Part shown: piece by piece, positions 34,533 to 43,604 of the stretch | How positions within the stretch are numbered: position 1 is the first letter of the stretch | Layout: each line of letters opens with the position of its first letter | Assembly: GCA_016926235.1 (NCBI GenBank) | Contig: JAFGOZ010000010.1 | Location: 1 to 64,000, forward strand | Direction: 5' to 3' | DNA from: Bacteroidales bacterium | GTDB taxonomy: Bacteria > Bacteroidota > Bacteroidia > Bacteroidales > UBA10428 | DNA: 64,000 bases | Notes under the pieces: model-generated | Told to the model about the DNA's origin: nothing | Databases searched by the model: none | What the model saw: only the letters and a program-made list of their open reading frames with translations | Made by a program: the position numbers and the translations under genes

Positions 34533-36899
34533 TTATGGTGCTTTCACTTTTATATATTCACGCGAAAATCCTGATTGTCCCTCAGCAGATACACCATTGC
34601 ACAGTACAATATAAAACCCAGGTACATCACCAGTGATAAATTGTATTTTGGTAAATCCTGTCTCATCTGTCAACCTATATGGACTCCAATACAACGTATT
34701 TAAAAACAGTGGAAACCTCTTATTCTCTCCTTTAGAAATATAATTAACAGGCACCTCTGTACTCCTTTTTGCTGAAACAAACTCAAAATAATAGTTGTTT
34801 TCAGCCAAATCAACATCTGTGTGATTTGCTCTTATTGATTTTATATCAATTATTCCCCCAAAGAAAATATCATCATATAGATACATATGTTCTACTAATC
34901 CAACAGATATTAATTGTTCTGGCTTTAACTCAAGAAGTTCATCGTAACTAAAAATAGGTACTCCATCATATAGAACCAAAGGCTCACCATCCAGTGTATA
35001 ACCATTTTCCTTTTCATACATTTTAAATTTCACCTCCCCTTTTTTTCTATACATTTTAACACCCTTAAGTAGTTCAAATATAAACTCTTCCATATTCGGG
35101 AGTTTCACATAGTCTTTTGTCAAATATAGAGTTGATGGTCTCCCATAAAAATCTCTGTTCTTAAAAATCTCAATGTCTGATTCCTCGATATTCTTACCTT
35201 TTGGAAATATATCATTAACCTGAATATTAACCTTTGATTGTTTCAAATTCTCCAGAATCACATCAAACGGATAATACGTCTCCTTTTTAAATTCTAAAAA
35301 TCCCGGATAAAATTCATCATCAATGAGGACATTATACACCTTAGCTGAATCCTTTATTGATATGACCAAATTAGGATTATCCAGTTCCTCCTGGATAATA
35401 AATACAAATCGTCCATCCTTATCAGTACTTGAAACTCCGAGCCTGGCAATACTATCAATAAATGATTGAAATACGATGGTTCCTTCAATAGCTTCATTTG
35501 AATTCTTATGCACCACTCTTCCTGAAACTATATCTCCTTCAATCTCAGGTATATAACTCAAACTAATTACATCTGTATCTTTCATTGCTTTTTTATCTTC
35601 AATTTCCTCCATTTTTGTAAGTAGAAAAAGATCAAGCAGGGATTTATCTTCGACCAGTTGATCTATAATTGAGATATCGTAATTTTTTAATTCTTTTTTT
35701 ATGTCATTTATCAATGAATATTTCTCAAATGAATTATCATACTTAATGCTATTACTATCAATCATATAAAAAACGGACATAGCAAAATATATAGATGAAG
35801 AAATATCATCACTATCTATTACTTTCACATCAATGTCCACGGTATCTCTAAGCTTGTAACTTTGTTTATCTTTTTCTAATGTAATACTCAATTCATGCTG
35901 ATATGGAATAAAAACAAACCGTTCACAAAGCGATTCATTTAAACTGTTCAACATATTGAGTTTTATTATTCCTGATGGTAAATCTTTATAAGATAGTTTA
36001 ATTACACCTTCCTTTTCTGAAATTTCTGTTTTAACTACTCTATCTTGCCCGTCCTTATTGGCATGGATTTTTAAAGGCAGGAATGAATAGTTCATAGTAA
36101 AATATTTTACATTCAGGCAATCCTCATCATACCAAACATTCATATGAACTCCCTGATTCTGAATTTCCTGAAACGTAGTTATATTTTTTTTACTTTCCTT
36201 CCAATATTCAATGTGATATGTCTTACCTGATTGCGGTATAAAATTTCCAATACCATATCCGTATTTATTAATCTTTATCTCCTGCACCAGGCTATCAGAC
36301 TCATCCTTTAGGAAAACTGTATATTGTTTGTTATCCCTAATAATAGGATTTGTTTTAACAGCAAATGTATTGTTAATCCCGCTAAGGAAGGAACCACCTT
36401 CCGGATAAACTGTTAAATATACCGGTTCATTATTACTAATACCTGATTCACCTTTTTCAATTTCAAAAAATGGGTTTACAATCTTTATTCTGTCCATATA
36501 AAAATATTGCTCTCCATAATTTTTCATATAGTTGGTATAGGCCCTTACATAATAATAATTTGTTTTGCATGTTTTGGGTATCAATAGTGATCCTCCACCA
36601 ATTGCTCCATCAAGAAAAATTTTTTGCTGAACCAGAGGCGTATTATCCTGATCGAACAACTCGATATATACAATTTTACTTAAGTTTACCGGTAGCTTAT
36701 AATTATCGTCATAACACAATATCGAAAAATGCAAGTCTTCTCCAGCCAAATAAATATCTTTATCCAGGTTAAGGAACACCCTCTCCTTCAATTGATATTG
36801 AATGGTATTATTCGTATTTATATCGGTATTTTGTCCGGATATTCCGGATAATAATGAAAAGATCAGCCAAATTCCTATATGTAAAGATTTTCTGTTCAT
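34533..36899 (-). CDS. Large secreted macroglobulin-like (MG2) protein
   Basis: The 788-residue product has a signal peptide (IFSLLSGISGQ). Its first domain (ERVFLNLDKDIYLAGEDLHF) has the MG2-type sequence of alpha-2-macroglobulin relatives. Around residues 460-530 there is a carboxypeptidase-regulatory-like beta sandwich (GDIVSGRVVHKNSNEAIEGTI), followed by a plug-like segment (YDGVPIFSYDELLELKPEQ). No thioester motif is visible, so it is not a classical macroglobulin. It sits between the TonB receptor and DUF4249 genes, and the three recur together in the phylum. Function unknown; a surface partner of the receptor is likely. Confidence 0.82.
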   Translation of the reverse strand: MNRKSLHIGIWLIFSLLSGISGQNTDINTNNTIQYQLKERVFLNLDKDIYLAGEDLHFSILCYDDNYKLPVNLSKIVYIELFDQDNTPLVQQKIFLDGAIGGGSLLIPKTCKTNYYYVRAYTNYMKNYGEQYFYMDRIKIVNPFFEIEKGESGISNNEPVYLTVYPEGGSFLSGINNTFAVKTNPIIRDNKQYTVFLKDESDSLVQEIKINKYGYGIGNFIPQSGKTYHIEYWKESKKNITTFQEIQNQGVHMNVWYDEDCLNVKYFTMNYSFLPLKIHANKDGQDRVVKTEISEKEGVIKLSYKDLPSGIIKLNMLNSLNESLCERFVFIPYQHELSITLEKDKQSYKLRDTVDIDVKVIDSDDISSSIYFAMSVFYMIDSNSIKYDNSFEKYSLINDIKKELKNYDISIIDQLVEDKSLLDLFLLTKMEEIEDKKAMKDTDVISLSYIPEIEGDIVSGRVVHKNSNEAIEGTIVFQSFIDSIARLGVSSTDKDGRFVFIIQEELDNPNLVISIKDSAKVYNVLIDDEFYPGFLEFKKETYYPFDVILENLKQSKVNIQVNDIFPKGKNIEESDIEIFKNRDFYGRPSTLYLTKDYVKLPNMEEFIFELLKGVKMYRKKGEVKFKMYEKENGYTLDGEPLVLYDGVPIFSYDELLELKPEQLISVGLVEHMYLYDDIFFGGIIDIKSIRANHTDVDLAENNYYFEFVSAKRSTEVPVNYISKGENKRFPLFLNTLYWSPYRLTDETGFTKIQFITGDVPGFYIVLCNGVSAEGQSGFSREYIKVKAP

Positions 36900-36919
36900 A
36901 CTAAAATATTCATTGAATA

Positions 36920-39688
36920 TTAAAATTTGAAATTATACGTTGCTGTAAAAATGGGTTGTGCAAAAATTGATAATTTGTATCCCTTAACATTCTTTTCAGG
37001 ATCACTCACAAAATATATCGAATAAACATTGTTTCTCCCAGTAACATTATAAACTGCCAACGACAATGAGCTATGCGCCAGTTTATGACTTTTTAGGGTT
37101 CCCTCAATATTCAGAGAAATATCCCATCTAAAATAATCGGGTATCCTGTATTCATTTCTTTGAGTATAATGAATAAGCTCCCTGTCCATAAACATATATT
37201 TAGCTGCAGGCATAGTAATTGGACGTCCTGTACTATAGGTAAAATTATTAGAAAGACTTAACCTTCTCGAGTATTTATAGTTAGAAACCAGGGTAAAATC
37301 ATGCGGTTTATCAAAATTTGCCGGGAAGAATTCGCCTCTGTTAATCCTTTCTTCGAGATACTCTCCATCCACTTTAATTTTTGTACGGGAATAAGTATAG
37401 CTGACCCAGCCATTTAGTTTTCCATACTTCTTTTTAATCATTAATTCGGTTCCATATGCCCTTCCAATTCCATTTAGCACATCAGTTTCAATAGCCGGAT
37501 TTAAAATAAACTGAGCCCCTGGCTTATATTCCAATACATTGTTCATTAACTTATAATAAGTCTCAATTGAAGTCTCTATTGTATTGTCTTTTATGTTTTT
37601 ATAAAATCCAATCGAAAATTGGTTTCCCACAACCGGCGGAATATACGAATCACATAGTTTCCACATATCAGTGGGAGATATGGAAGTAGAATTTGATAGC
37701 ATTTGAATATACTGATAATTGTGATTGTAACTCATTTTTACAGAACTATAGACACCCGTTTTATACCTTGCAGATATCCTTACTTCAGGTCCTGAATATT
37801 TCTTTACTATTTTATTTTTCGCATAATATACAGTATCGACAATACTGTTCATGGTTTTTGGCCCCGCACTATAAATATTTACATCCTTTGGTCCAAGTTC
37901 AAAAAACATGGTATATCTAACACCTGCATCTACAGACAAAAAATCATTTACTTTTATCTCATCGCTAAAGTATATAGCAGATTCCACTCCATATTCTTTG
38001 GGTATATATCTTTGTTCAATAATTGACTCATCACCAATGGGTGTTATAGAATTTGGGGATAAGCTATAGTAAATGGCATTACCTCCAAAGGAAAAAGAAT
38101 GATTCGAATTTAAAAAGTATGAAAAATCTGTTCTAGCTTCTTTATAATCAATATAATATTTTAAATCAAACGCATTGTTCGGATTGCTTTTACTACTTAT
38201 TGAATAGTCATATTTTGTGTAAATACCAGACAAAATTCCATAGAATTTCTTAGTAAAAACATGTTTCCATGCTGCCGTTGTACTCCAGTTATTATAATTA
38301 TATGTTGTATCTGAACTCAGTTTAAAATAATCGGCACTATTATACACTGTAATAGATATAAAGTCATTTTCAGTAACATCATAAGTTAATTTTGCATTAA
38401 AATCATAAAATGATGCATCACTATTTTTTATACTTGGTTTATCAATTCTTTTAAGTATCCAATCTGAATAAGTTGTTCTTCCTGCAATTAAAAAAGAAGC
38501 TTTTTCATTAAAGAGAGGCCCCTCTAAAGAAAGTCTGCCGGTAATAGGGCTGATACCTCCACTTCCCGATATTTTCTTTCTATTACCATTCTTAACAGAA
38601 ACATCAAAAACTGAAGAAATACGCCCCCCATACTTTGCAGGTATCCCACTCTTATATAACCTGAACTCCTTAACAACATCCGCGTTAAACACTGAGAAAA
38701 AGCCAAATATGTGCGATGAATTAAATATGGGCGCTCCATCCAGCAGTACCAGGTTTTGATCTGTGCTTCCACCTCTCACATTAAAACCTGAAGCACCTTC
38801 ACCAACAGTTTGCACACCAGGTAATAGGAGTGCTGTTTTTAATAAATCGACTTCACCCATCGATGCCGGAATTTGCTTAATTGTACTGATCTCAAGCTTT
38901 TCCATACCAATCTGCAGCCCCTTCACATTATGTTCTTTTTCGGCCGAAATCACCACCCCTTTTAGCTGAAGTAATTCTTCTTCCATATCTATATCAAAGG
39001 ATCCATTATCGTTTATCACAATTTTAAACTTCGCCTCTTTTCTGCCTACATATCTTACAACAAGATTATGAGTACCTTTAGGTATATTGATGACATAATA
39101 TCCATATAAATCAGTAACAACACCTTGCTTAGTTTCTTCGACATAAACAACGGCACCTGCAATCGGTTCCCCAGTCTCAACCTCCCGAATAACTCCTGAT
39201 AACATTGCATTAGCTCCTTTATTTCTCATAGCAGGATTTCCAATCCTTACCATTCCGCTTTTATGACCATTCTTGGGCTGCTTTTCTATGGTAAGAAAAT
39301 CAACCTCACCAGTTTCAGGTTCTTCATCCATAGAAATATCATATGTCCTTGTTTGAAATGATACTGGCAAAGATGATTCGATTTTATATTCTCGAGATAT
39401 TACAACATTTCCAAAGGAGTCTGTATAGAAAAAAACTGATTGATTTGCAAATGTCTCTTCTAATATATTATTCAAACTCATTGAAGTTCTGGGCTGCTTA
39501 ATAGTAAATGTATCAAGATCCAAATCACGATAAAAGAAATGCAGCTGATATTCCTTTTCTATCTTATCTACAAATTCCAAAAAGGTTCTCTTGTCATAAC
39601 TCTTCTCAATTTCAATTTTAGATTCCTGTCCATAAATAGTAAAAGAAAAAAAGAATAGTAACATTAAAACTAAAACTCTGTTATCCAT
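36920..39688 (-). CDS. TonB-dependent receptor with STN and CarboxypepD_reg domains
   Basis: A 922-residue outer-membrane receptor. After the signal peptide come an STN-like secretin/TonB N-terminal domain (about 25-105; FLEFVDKIEKEYQLHFFY), a CarboxypepD_reg domain (about 165-245; GVIREVETGEPIAGAVVYVEE), a plug (about 270-370; GASGFNVRGGSTDQNLVLLDG) and a 22-strand barrel ending in an aromatic residue (ATYNFKF). The STN domain suggests contact with an anti-sigma factor, but no FecI/FecR pair is encoded here. The start abuts the stop of the upstream gene with no gap. Confidence 0.94.
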   Translation of the reverse strand: MDNRVLVLMLLFFFSFTIYGQESKIEIEKSYDKRTFLEFVDKIEKEYQLHFFYRDLDLDTFTIKQPRTSMSLNNILEETFANQSVFFYTDSFGNVVISREYKIESSLPVSFQTRTYDISMDEEPETGEVDFLTIEKQPKNGHKSGMVRIGNPAMRNKGANAMLSGVIREVETGEPIAGAVVYVEETKQGVVTDLYGYYVINIPKGTHNLVVRYVGRKEAKFKIVINDNGSFDIDMEEELLQLKGVVISAEKEHNVKGLQIGMEKLEISTIKQIPASMGEVDLLKTALLLPGVQTVGEGASGFNVRGGSTDQNLVLLDGAPIFNSSHIFGFFSVFNADVVKEFRLYKSGIPAKYGGRISSVFDVSVKNGNRKKISGSGGISPITGRLSLEGPLFNEKASFLIAGRTTYSDWILKRIDKPSIKNSDASFYDFNAKLTYDVTENDFISITVYNSADYFKLSSDTTYNYNNWSTTAAWKHVFTKKFYGILSGIYTKYDYSISSKSNPNNAFDLKYYIDYKEARTDFSYFLNSNHSFSFGGNAIYYSLSPNSITPIGDESIIEQRYIPKEYGVESAIYFSDEIKVNDFLSVDAGVRYTMFFELGPKDVNIYSAGPKTMNSIVDTVYYAKNKIVKKYSGPEVRISARYKTGVYSSVKMSYNHNYQYIQMLSNSTSISPTDMWKLCDSYIPPVVGNQFSIGFYKNIKDNTIETSIETYYKLMNNVLEYKPGAQFILNPAIETDVLNGIGRAYGTELMIKKKYGKLNGWVSYTYSRTKIKVDGEYLEERINRGEFFPANFDKPHDFTLVSNYKYSRRLSLSNNFTYSTGRPITMPAAKYMFMDRELIHYTQRNEYRIPDYFRWDISLNIEGTLKSHKLAHSSLSLAVYNVTGRNNVYSIYFVSDPEKNVKGYKLSIFAQPIFTATYNFKF

Positions 39689-40411
39689 TTATTTACTTAT
39701 ATTATCATAATGTTCCAGAATACTGTATATAGACTTCTCCATATCAAAGTTGTAATATATATCATTCATTTTCATAAATGATTTCATTTCCTTACGCTGG
39801 TCTCCCATTAGTTTAAGAATAACTCTTTTACCTTTTACTTTACAATATTTTTCACCTATATATATATATGATGTTTTAATTATTCTTGCTTCCATTTTAC
39901 GATTTTCATCGCTGATTTTCAAAACTTTCTCCCATTTGGTATAAAACTTTGTATTTCCATCATATAAAACCTGATAATATCCAGGTTTGTAAAAAAAATC
40001 ATTGTCTTTGTCTAGATATCTGAAATGCTTTGAATAAATATCAAACTCCCTTGTAAATATTGGATTCAATTTTATTGGAATTACCTTGTTTTGATATGTA
40101 TGGAAAAGCACAATACAATCTTTCAATATATCATATTTAAGTCCCTCAACCTGATATTTTTTATTTTGATATACAATGTCTCCTTCAGTCCATTTGTCAT
40201 CTATGAAAAATGGATGATATCCAAGTGAATTTATAGGAAGGTATAACTCCCCATGAAGATATGATCTCGAAAATCCACTATTATAATATGTTTCTTTAAT
40301 CTTGGCAATGTCTTCATTAATAAGCTGTGTATAATCTGATTTTTGCTCCTGGCAAAACATGGGTCTGATGAGAAGTACAAACAAAACAAGCGATATTGCA
40401 ATTTCCTTCAT
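39689..40411 (-). CDS. Secreted protein of unknown function heading the TonB operon
   Basis: A 240-residue product with a signal peptide (FVLLIRPMFCQE). The mature chain has a run of Tyr- and Lys-rich beta strands (YLPINSLGYHPFFIDDKW, DIVYQNKKYQVEGLKYD) and no motif I recognise. Its stop codon directly adjoins the receptor start, so the two are surely cotranscribed. It may assist receptor function at the cell surface. Confidence 0.8.
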   Translation of the reverse strand: MKEIAISLVLFVLLIRPMFCQEQKSDYTQLINEDIAKIKETYYNSGFSRSYLHGELYLPINSLGYHPFFIDDKWTEGDIVYQNKKYQVEGLKYDILKDCIVLFHTYQNKVIPIKLNPIFTREFDIYSKHFRYLDKDNDFFYKPGYYQVLYDGNTKFYTKWEKVLKISDENRKMEARIIKTSYIYIGEKYCKVKGKRVILKLMGDQRKEMKSFMKMNDIYYNFDMEKSIYSILEHYDNISK

Positions 40412-40561
40412 TTTTTTGATATGAAAAATAATATTTCAATTTACAAAGCAATAAAAAACTTATTATATTACGAATTTTTAGACATATGAAAATGATTTGC
40501 CCCCTATAACTGGGAAGGAAATTCTTTTTCAAATTCATTATTTTCTTAAAAGCAGTAAAAT

Positions 40562-40590
40562 AAAAAAGCTGCAATTGCACTATTGCAGCT
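40562..40590 (-). terminator. Intrinsic terminator after siaC-like gene 1
   Basis: On the minus strand AGCTGCAAT (40590-40582) pairs perfectly with ATTGCAGCT (40575-40567) around a 6-base loop, and T residues follow (40566-40562). It lies about 40 bases after the stop of the SiaC-like gene and ends the siaB-siaC1 unit. Confidence 0.85.
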
Positions 40591-40628
40591 AACTATAATA
40601 GGAAAAGCAATTATGTCAGAGAAATCAG

Positions 40629-41009
40629 CTAGTCTACTATCTCTACCATCTTAAATGGTACTCTTATGATAGACTCATAATCTTCTCCTGCCTCAAGCAT
40701 ATCCTCGTCGTCTTCTTCATAATACCAATTAATAATTACTTCATGTTTAGCTTTATGAATTGCTTCAAGCTTTTTAAATACATCAAGAATGCACTTAGAA
40801 GAACTAGTGTTAAAATACTCAAGTTGTACATTAACTTTAGTTAGCTCTTTCGGACTCTCAGCATATTGTTCCAGCCAATCAACCAGAGGCTTATAAAACT
40901 CAATGGAATTTTCCGGAATAGATCTTCCTTTTATTTCCACTAATCCCTGGTCAGCATCAAATTTCACCGTTGGTGTCTTTGGTGTTCCTTCTATAAAAAT
41001 TGATTCCAT
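40629..41009 (-). CDS. siaC: SiaC-family regulatory phosphoprotein (DUF1987), copy 1
   Basis: A 126-residue cytoplasmic protein of the DUF1987/SiaC family. In Pseudomonas SiaC is phosphorylated on Thr68 by SiaB, dephosphorylated by SiaA, and when free activates the SiaD diguanylate cyclase. Here the matching segment reads YFNTSSSK with Thr68 at the same number, and the conserved end VPFKMVEI is present. It lies 25 bases after the siaB-like gene, followed by a strong terminator. Two more copies are encoded 4.2 and 6.5 kb away. Which protein it binds in this organism is unknown, since no SiaD is encoded nearby. Confidence 0.9.
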   Translation of the reverse strand: MESIFIEGTPKTPTVKFDADQGLVEIKGRSIPENSIEFYKPLVDWLEQYAESPKELTKVNVQLEYFNTSSSKCILDVFKKLEAIHKAKHEVIINWYYEEDDEDMLEAGEDYESIIRVPFKMVEIVD

Positions 41010-41034
41010 ACTATTCTATTTTGAGATAATTATT

Positions 41035-41586
41035 CTAATCATAAATAAACACATTCAATATAAAAAAGTAGTAATCATTCTGAAAATGTTCGAATGCATA
41101 CTCCATTTTACCTCCTGATTTCCTTGCAATATCTACCAAACCCAATCCGCCACCTCCTTTTGCCGAAAGCTTCTGATGATTAAGGATAAATTTATACATA
41201 TCCTTTAATTCATCTTTACTTAAGGAGTTTATTTTATCTATTTTGTCTTTTAATAGCTTTATTTTATTCGAATTAATAAAATTACCAGTTGTTACCTGGT
41301 AATGATCATTTATTTTCTTTACTACGATTAAACCAAATTTTGGTTCGATATTTTCTTTAATATTTTCAGGTAATTCATCCACATGGTGATACAGATTTTG
41401 TAATCCCTCCACCAAAACATTATATATCTTCTTCCTTACCTTACTATCCTCATTAATGCTATCAAGCTTATTTTCAATATTTTCAAGAACATCATTTATC
41501 AAATCAGACGTAATACTTCCCTTGTGAGCAACTATAACATCCCCATGATTTACATTGTTAAAAAAATCCTCAACATTAAAACTCAT
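41035..41586 (-). CDS. siaB: SiaB-family protein kinase
   Basis: A 183-residue protein related to GHKL anti-sigma-type kinases of the SiaB family. The N-box-like segment (YNVLVEGLQNLYHHVDE) and the glycine-rich loop KGGGGLGLVDIARKSGG match SiaB, which phosphorylates SiaC. It has a good -7 box (TATATTTG at 41641-41634) about 48 bases before the start, and it forms a two-gene unit with SiaC copy 1. Only one kinase of this type is encoded here against three SiaC copies. Assignment is by family resemblance. Confidence 0.9.
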   Translation of the reverse strand: MSFNVEDFFNNVNHGDVIVAHKGSITSDLINDVLENIENKLDSINEDSKVRKKIYNVLVEGLQNLYHHVDELPENIKENIEPKFGLIVVKKINDHYQVTTGNFINSNKIKLLKDKIDKINSLSKDELKDMYKFILNHQKLSAKGGGGLGLVDIARKSGGKMEYAFEHFQNDYYFFILNVFIYD

Positions 41587-41633
41587 CGAAGCTCTGATTT
41601 TCTTTAAAAGTTATAACGGTCCAATTTGTTAAA

Positions 41634-41641
41634 CAAATATA
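41634..41641 (-). promoter_or_regulatory. -7 box of the siaB-siaC1 unit
   Basis: TATATTTG on the minus strand matches TAnnTTTG; the expected transcript start is about 40 bases before the siaB ATG. No clear -33 element is seen. Confidence 0.5.
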
Positions 41642-41796
41642 TAAAAAAATAAGTCTAGTTAATAATAATTTATTATGACTTACATATACTTATTCAATTG
41701 ATCATATAATTAATAAATGAAATAATTGAAAAAAGCATTATTTTATTTAAATATAGTGAAAAAATAAATAATTCGAAAAATATTCCTCAAAAACAA

Positions 41797-42939
41797 TTAA
41801 ATGTTAATTTTTGTTCCTTTTTTACTGCCTTCATAAATCTCAAATTTTTGAAACTTACACTTTAACGGACCATTATATAATGTAAAAGTTTTGGAAGCAT
41901 GCAATCCAACTTGTTTTAATGCATCAAAATTTGAGCTAATAATCCATACGTTGTAACCCGCAAAGTTCTTCTTTAAAACATTCCCTATTGAAGAATAAAA
42001 GAGATAAATATCCTCGTCTTTCATCCTTTCGTCATAGGGAGGATTTGTTATAATAATCCCTCCTCCATCAGGTGGTACAAAATCACGTATATCGCTATTT
42101 TTCAATACTATATTACTCAAATATTTTGCTTGCTCAATATTCGTCCTTGAGCATTCTAATGCGGCTGCGGAAATATCGGAACCAAAAACCTTTATATTTT
42201 TGTTTTGAGGAGAAGCTTTTACTTTTATCTGTTGATATAATTCTTTATTAAAATCTTTCGCATGCATAAACCCATAATCATTTCGCAGTGCACAAGGATA
42301 TATACCAGCAGCAATCATCGCAGCTTCAATCAATATTGTACCTGACCCACACATGGGATCAATAAAATTTGTATCTCCTTTCCAACCTGTCAAACGTACC
42401 ATTCCTGCAGCCAAAACCTCATTTATTGGAGCAACACCCCTTTCCTTCCTGTATCCACGCTTATATAGCGATTCTCCTGAAGTGTCAAGAGATATTGTGC
42501 ACCTGTCTTCACTAATATGTAAATTAATTCGTATTGCAGGATTATCAGTGTTTATAGACGGACGTTTGCCTGAATTATCCCTGAACTGATCAACGATGGC
42601 ATCCTTACATTTGAGGGCTATATATTTTGAATGGGTAAAAATTTTTGAATTAACAACACTATCAATAGCAAAGGTATCATTATAAGTCATATGTTGGTTC
42701 CATTGATAATTATATATCTTTTTATATAATTCCTGATCGTTGTTTGCTCTGAAATTATATATTGGCAATAAAATCCTCAATGCACAACGCAAATACATAT
42801 TGGCTTTGTACATTACTGACTGATTACCTGAAAAATACACAATTCGATTCCCTGTCTTTATATTTTCAGCACCAATTTCTTTCAATTCATCTGCTAAAAC
42901 CTGTTCAAGTCCAAGAAATGTCTTTGCTAAAAGTTCCAT
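41797..42939 (-). CDS. THUMP-domain SAM-dependent RNA methyltransferase, RlmL-N type
   Basis: A 380-residue class I methyltransferase. The N-terminal THUMP domain (about 1-160) binds RNA; the Rossmann domain carries the SAM motif DPMCGSGTILIEA and the catalytic NPPYDERM. These are features of the N2-guanine methyltransferase family that in bacteria modifies 23S rRNA (G2445-type). It lies inside the Sia neighbourhood, 38 bases after pnuC, without an evident functional link. Confidence 0.92.
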   Translation of the reverse strand: MELLAKTFLGLEQVLADELKEIGAENIKTGNRIVYFSGNQSVMYKANMYLRCALRILLPIYNFRANNDQELYKKIYNYQWNQHMTYNDTFAIDSVVNSKIFTHSKYIALKCKDAIVDQFRDNSGKRPSINTDNPAIRINLHISEDRCTISLDTSGESLYKRGYRKERGVAPINEVLAAGMVRLTGWKGDTNFIDPMCGSGTILIEAAMIAAGIYPCALRNDYGFMHAKDFNKELYQQIKVKASPQNKNIKVFGSDISAAALECSRTNIEQAKYLSNIVLKNSDIRDFVPPDGGGIIITNPPYDERMKDEDIYLFYSSIGNVLKKNFAGYNVWIISSNFDALKQVGLHASKTFTLYNGPLKCKFQKFEIYEGSKKGTKINI

Positions 42940-42977
42940 CTATTTAAACTGATTTAAAGTTTATATATATAATAAAT

Positions 42978-43583
42978 TTACAAATTCTGGTTCAATTTAG
43001 CGTACTCCTTTCTCCAATTCAAAAACCCCGTCACGGAAATTACGGTATACACAAAAAACAGGATAATAGTAATATATAATCCCCTGTAGTAATATAATCC
43101 CATTGAAATGACATCAATTACAATCCACAATATCCAGTGTTCGATAATCTTTCGAGCCAGCATCCAGGTTGCAATTATGCTTGCTGCAGTTGTAAAAGCA
43201 TCAATATTGGGAACTGGTGAATCAGTAAATGTTGTTAAAAGAAATATAAAAAATATGAATAATGTTAATCCAATAATTGAAAGATATATAATTTGCTTTT
43301 GGCTGACTTTTGAAATTTCCAGTGGCGTATCTGGATTTTTGCCTCTTGCCCAGATTATCCATCCATAAATGCTTATCAGAACATAATATATATTAAGTCC
43401 CATATCAGCATATATTTTCGCAACAAAATAAATATAAACATATATAGCTGATGACAGTATGCCAAAAGGCCACAATAAAATATTCTGCTTAACTGAATAA
43501 TATAGATAAATCAGGCTAAGTATTGTTCCACATAATTCTATGTAATTATCCTTTAGCCAATCCAACAGACCTGTAGTTATCAT
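42978..43583 (-). CDS. pnuC: Nicotinamide riboside transporter
   Basis: A 201-residue membrane protein with seven or eight helices and the PnuC signature: WPFGILSSAIYVYIYF, then LNIYYVLISIYGWIIW, and a C-terminal TGFLNWRKE. PnuC imports nicotinamide riboside (or thiamine in PnuT variants) by facilitated diffusion, trapped by phosphorylation. The partner kinase (NadR or thiamine pyrophosphokinase) is not encoded nearby, so the substrate is not settled. It begins 21 bases after the S41 protease gene. Confidence 0.92.
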   Translation of the reverse strand: MITTGLLDWLKDNYIELCGTILSLIYLYYSVKQNILLWPFGILSSAIYVYIYFVAKIYADMGLNIYYVLISIYGWIIWARGKNPDTPLEISKVSQKQIIYLSIIGLTLFIFFIFLLTTFTDSPVPNIDAFTTAASIIATWMLARKIIEHWILWIVIDVISMGLYYYRGLYITIILFFVYTVISVTGFLNWRKEYAKLNQNL

Positions 43584-43604
43584 GATATTCTGTGGGACGT
43601 ACTT

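Noticed and set aside
42978..43604. Riboswitch upstream of pnuC
   Set aside because: Only 21 bases separate pnuC from the S41 protease gene, too few for a riboswitch.
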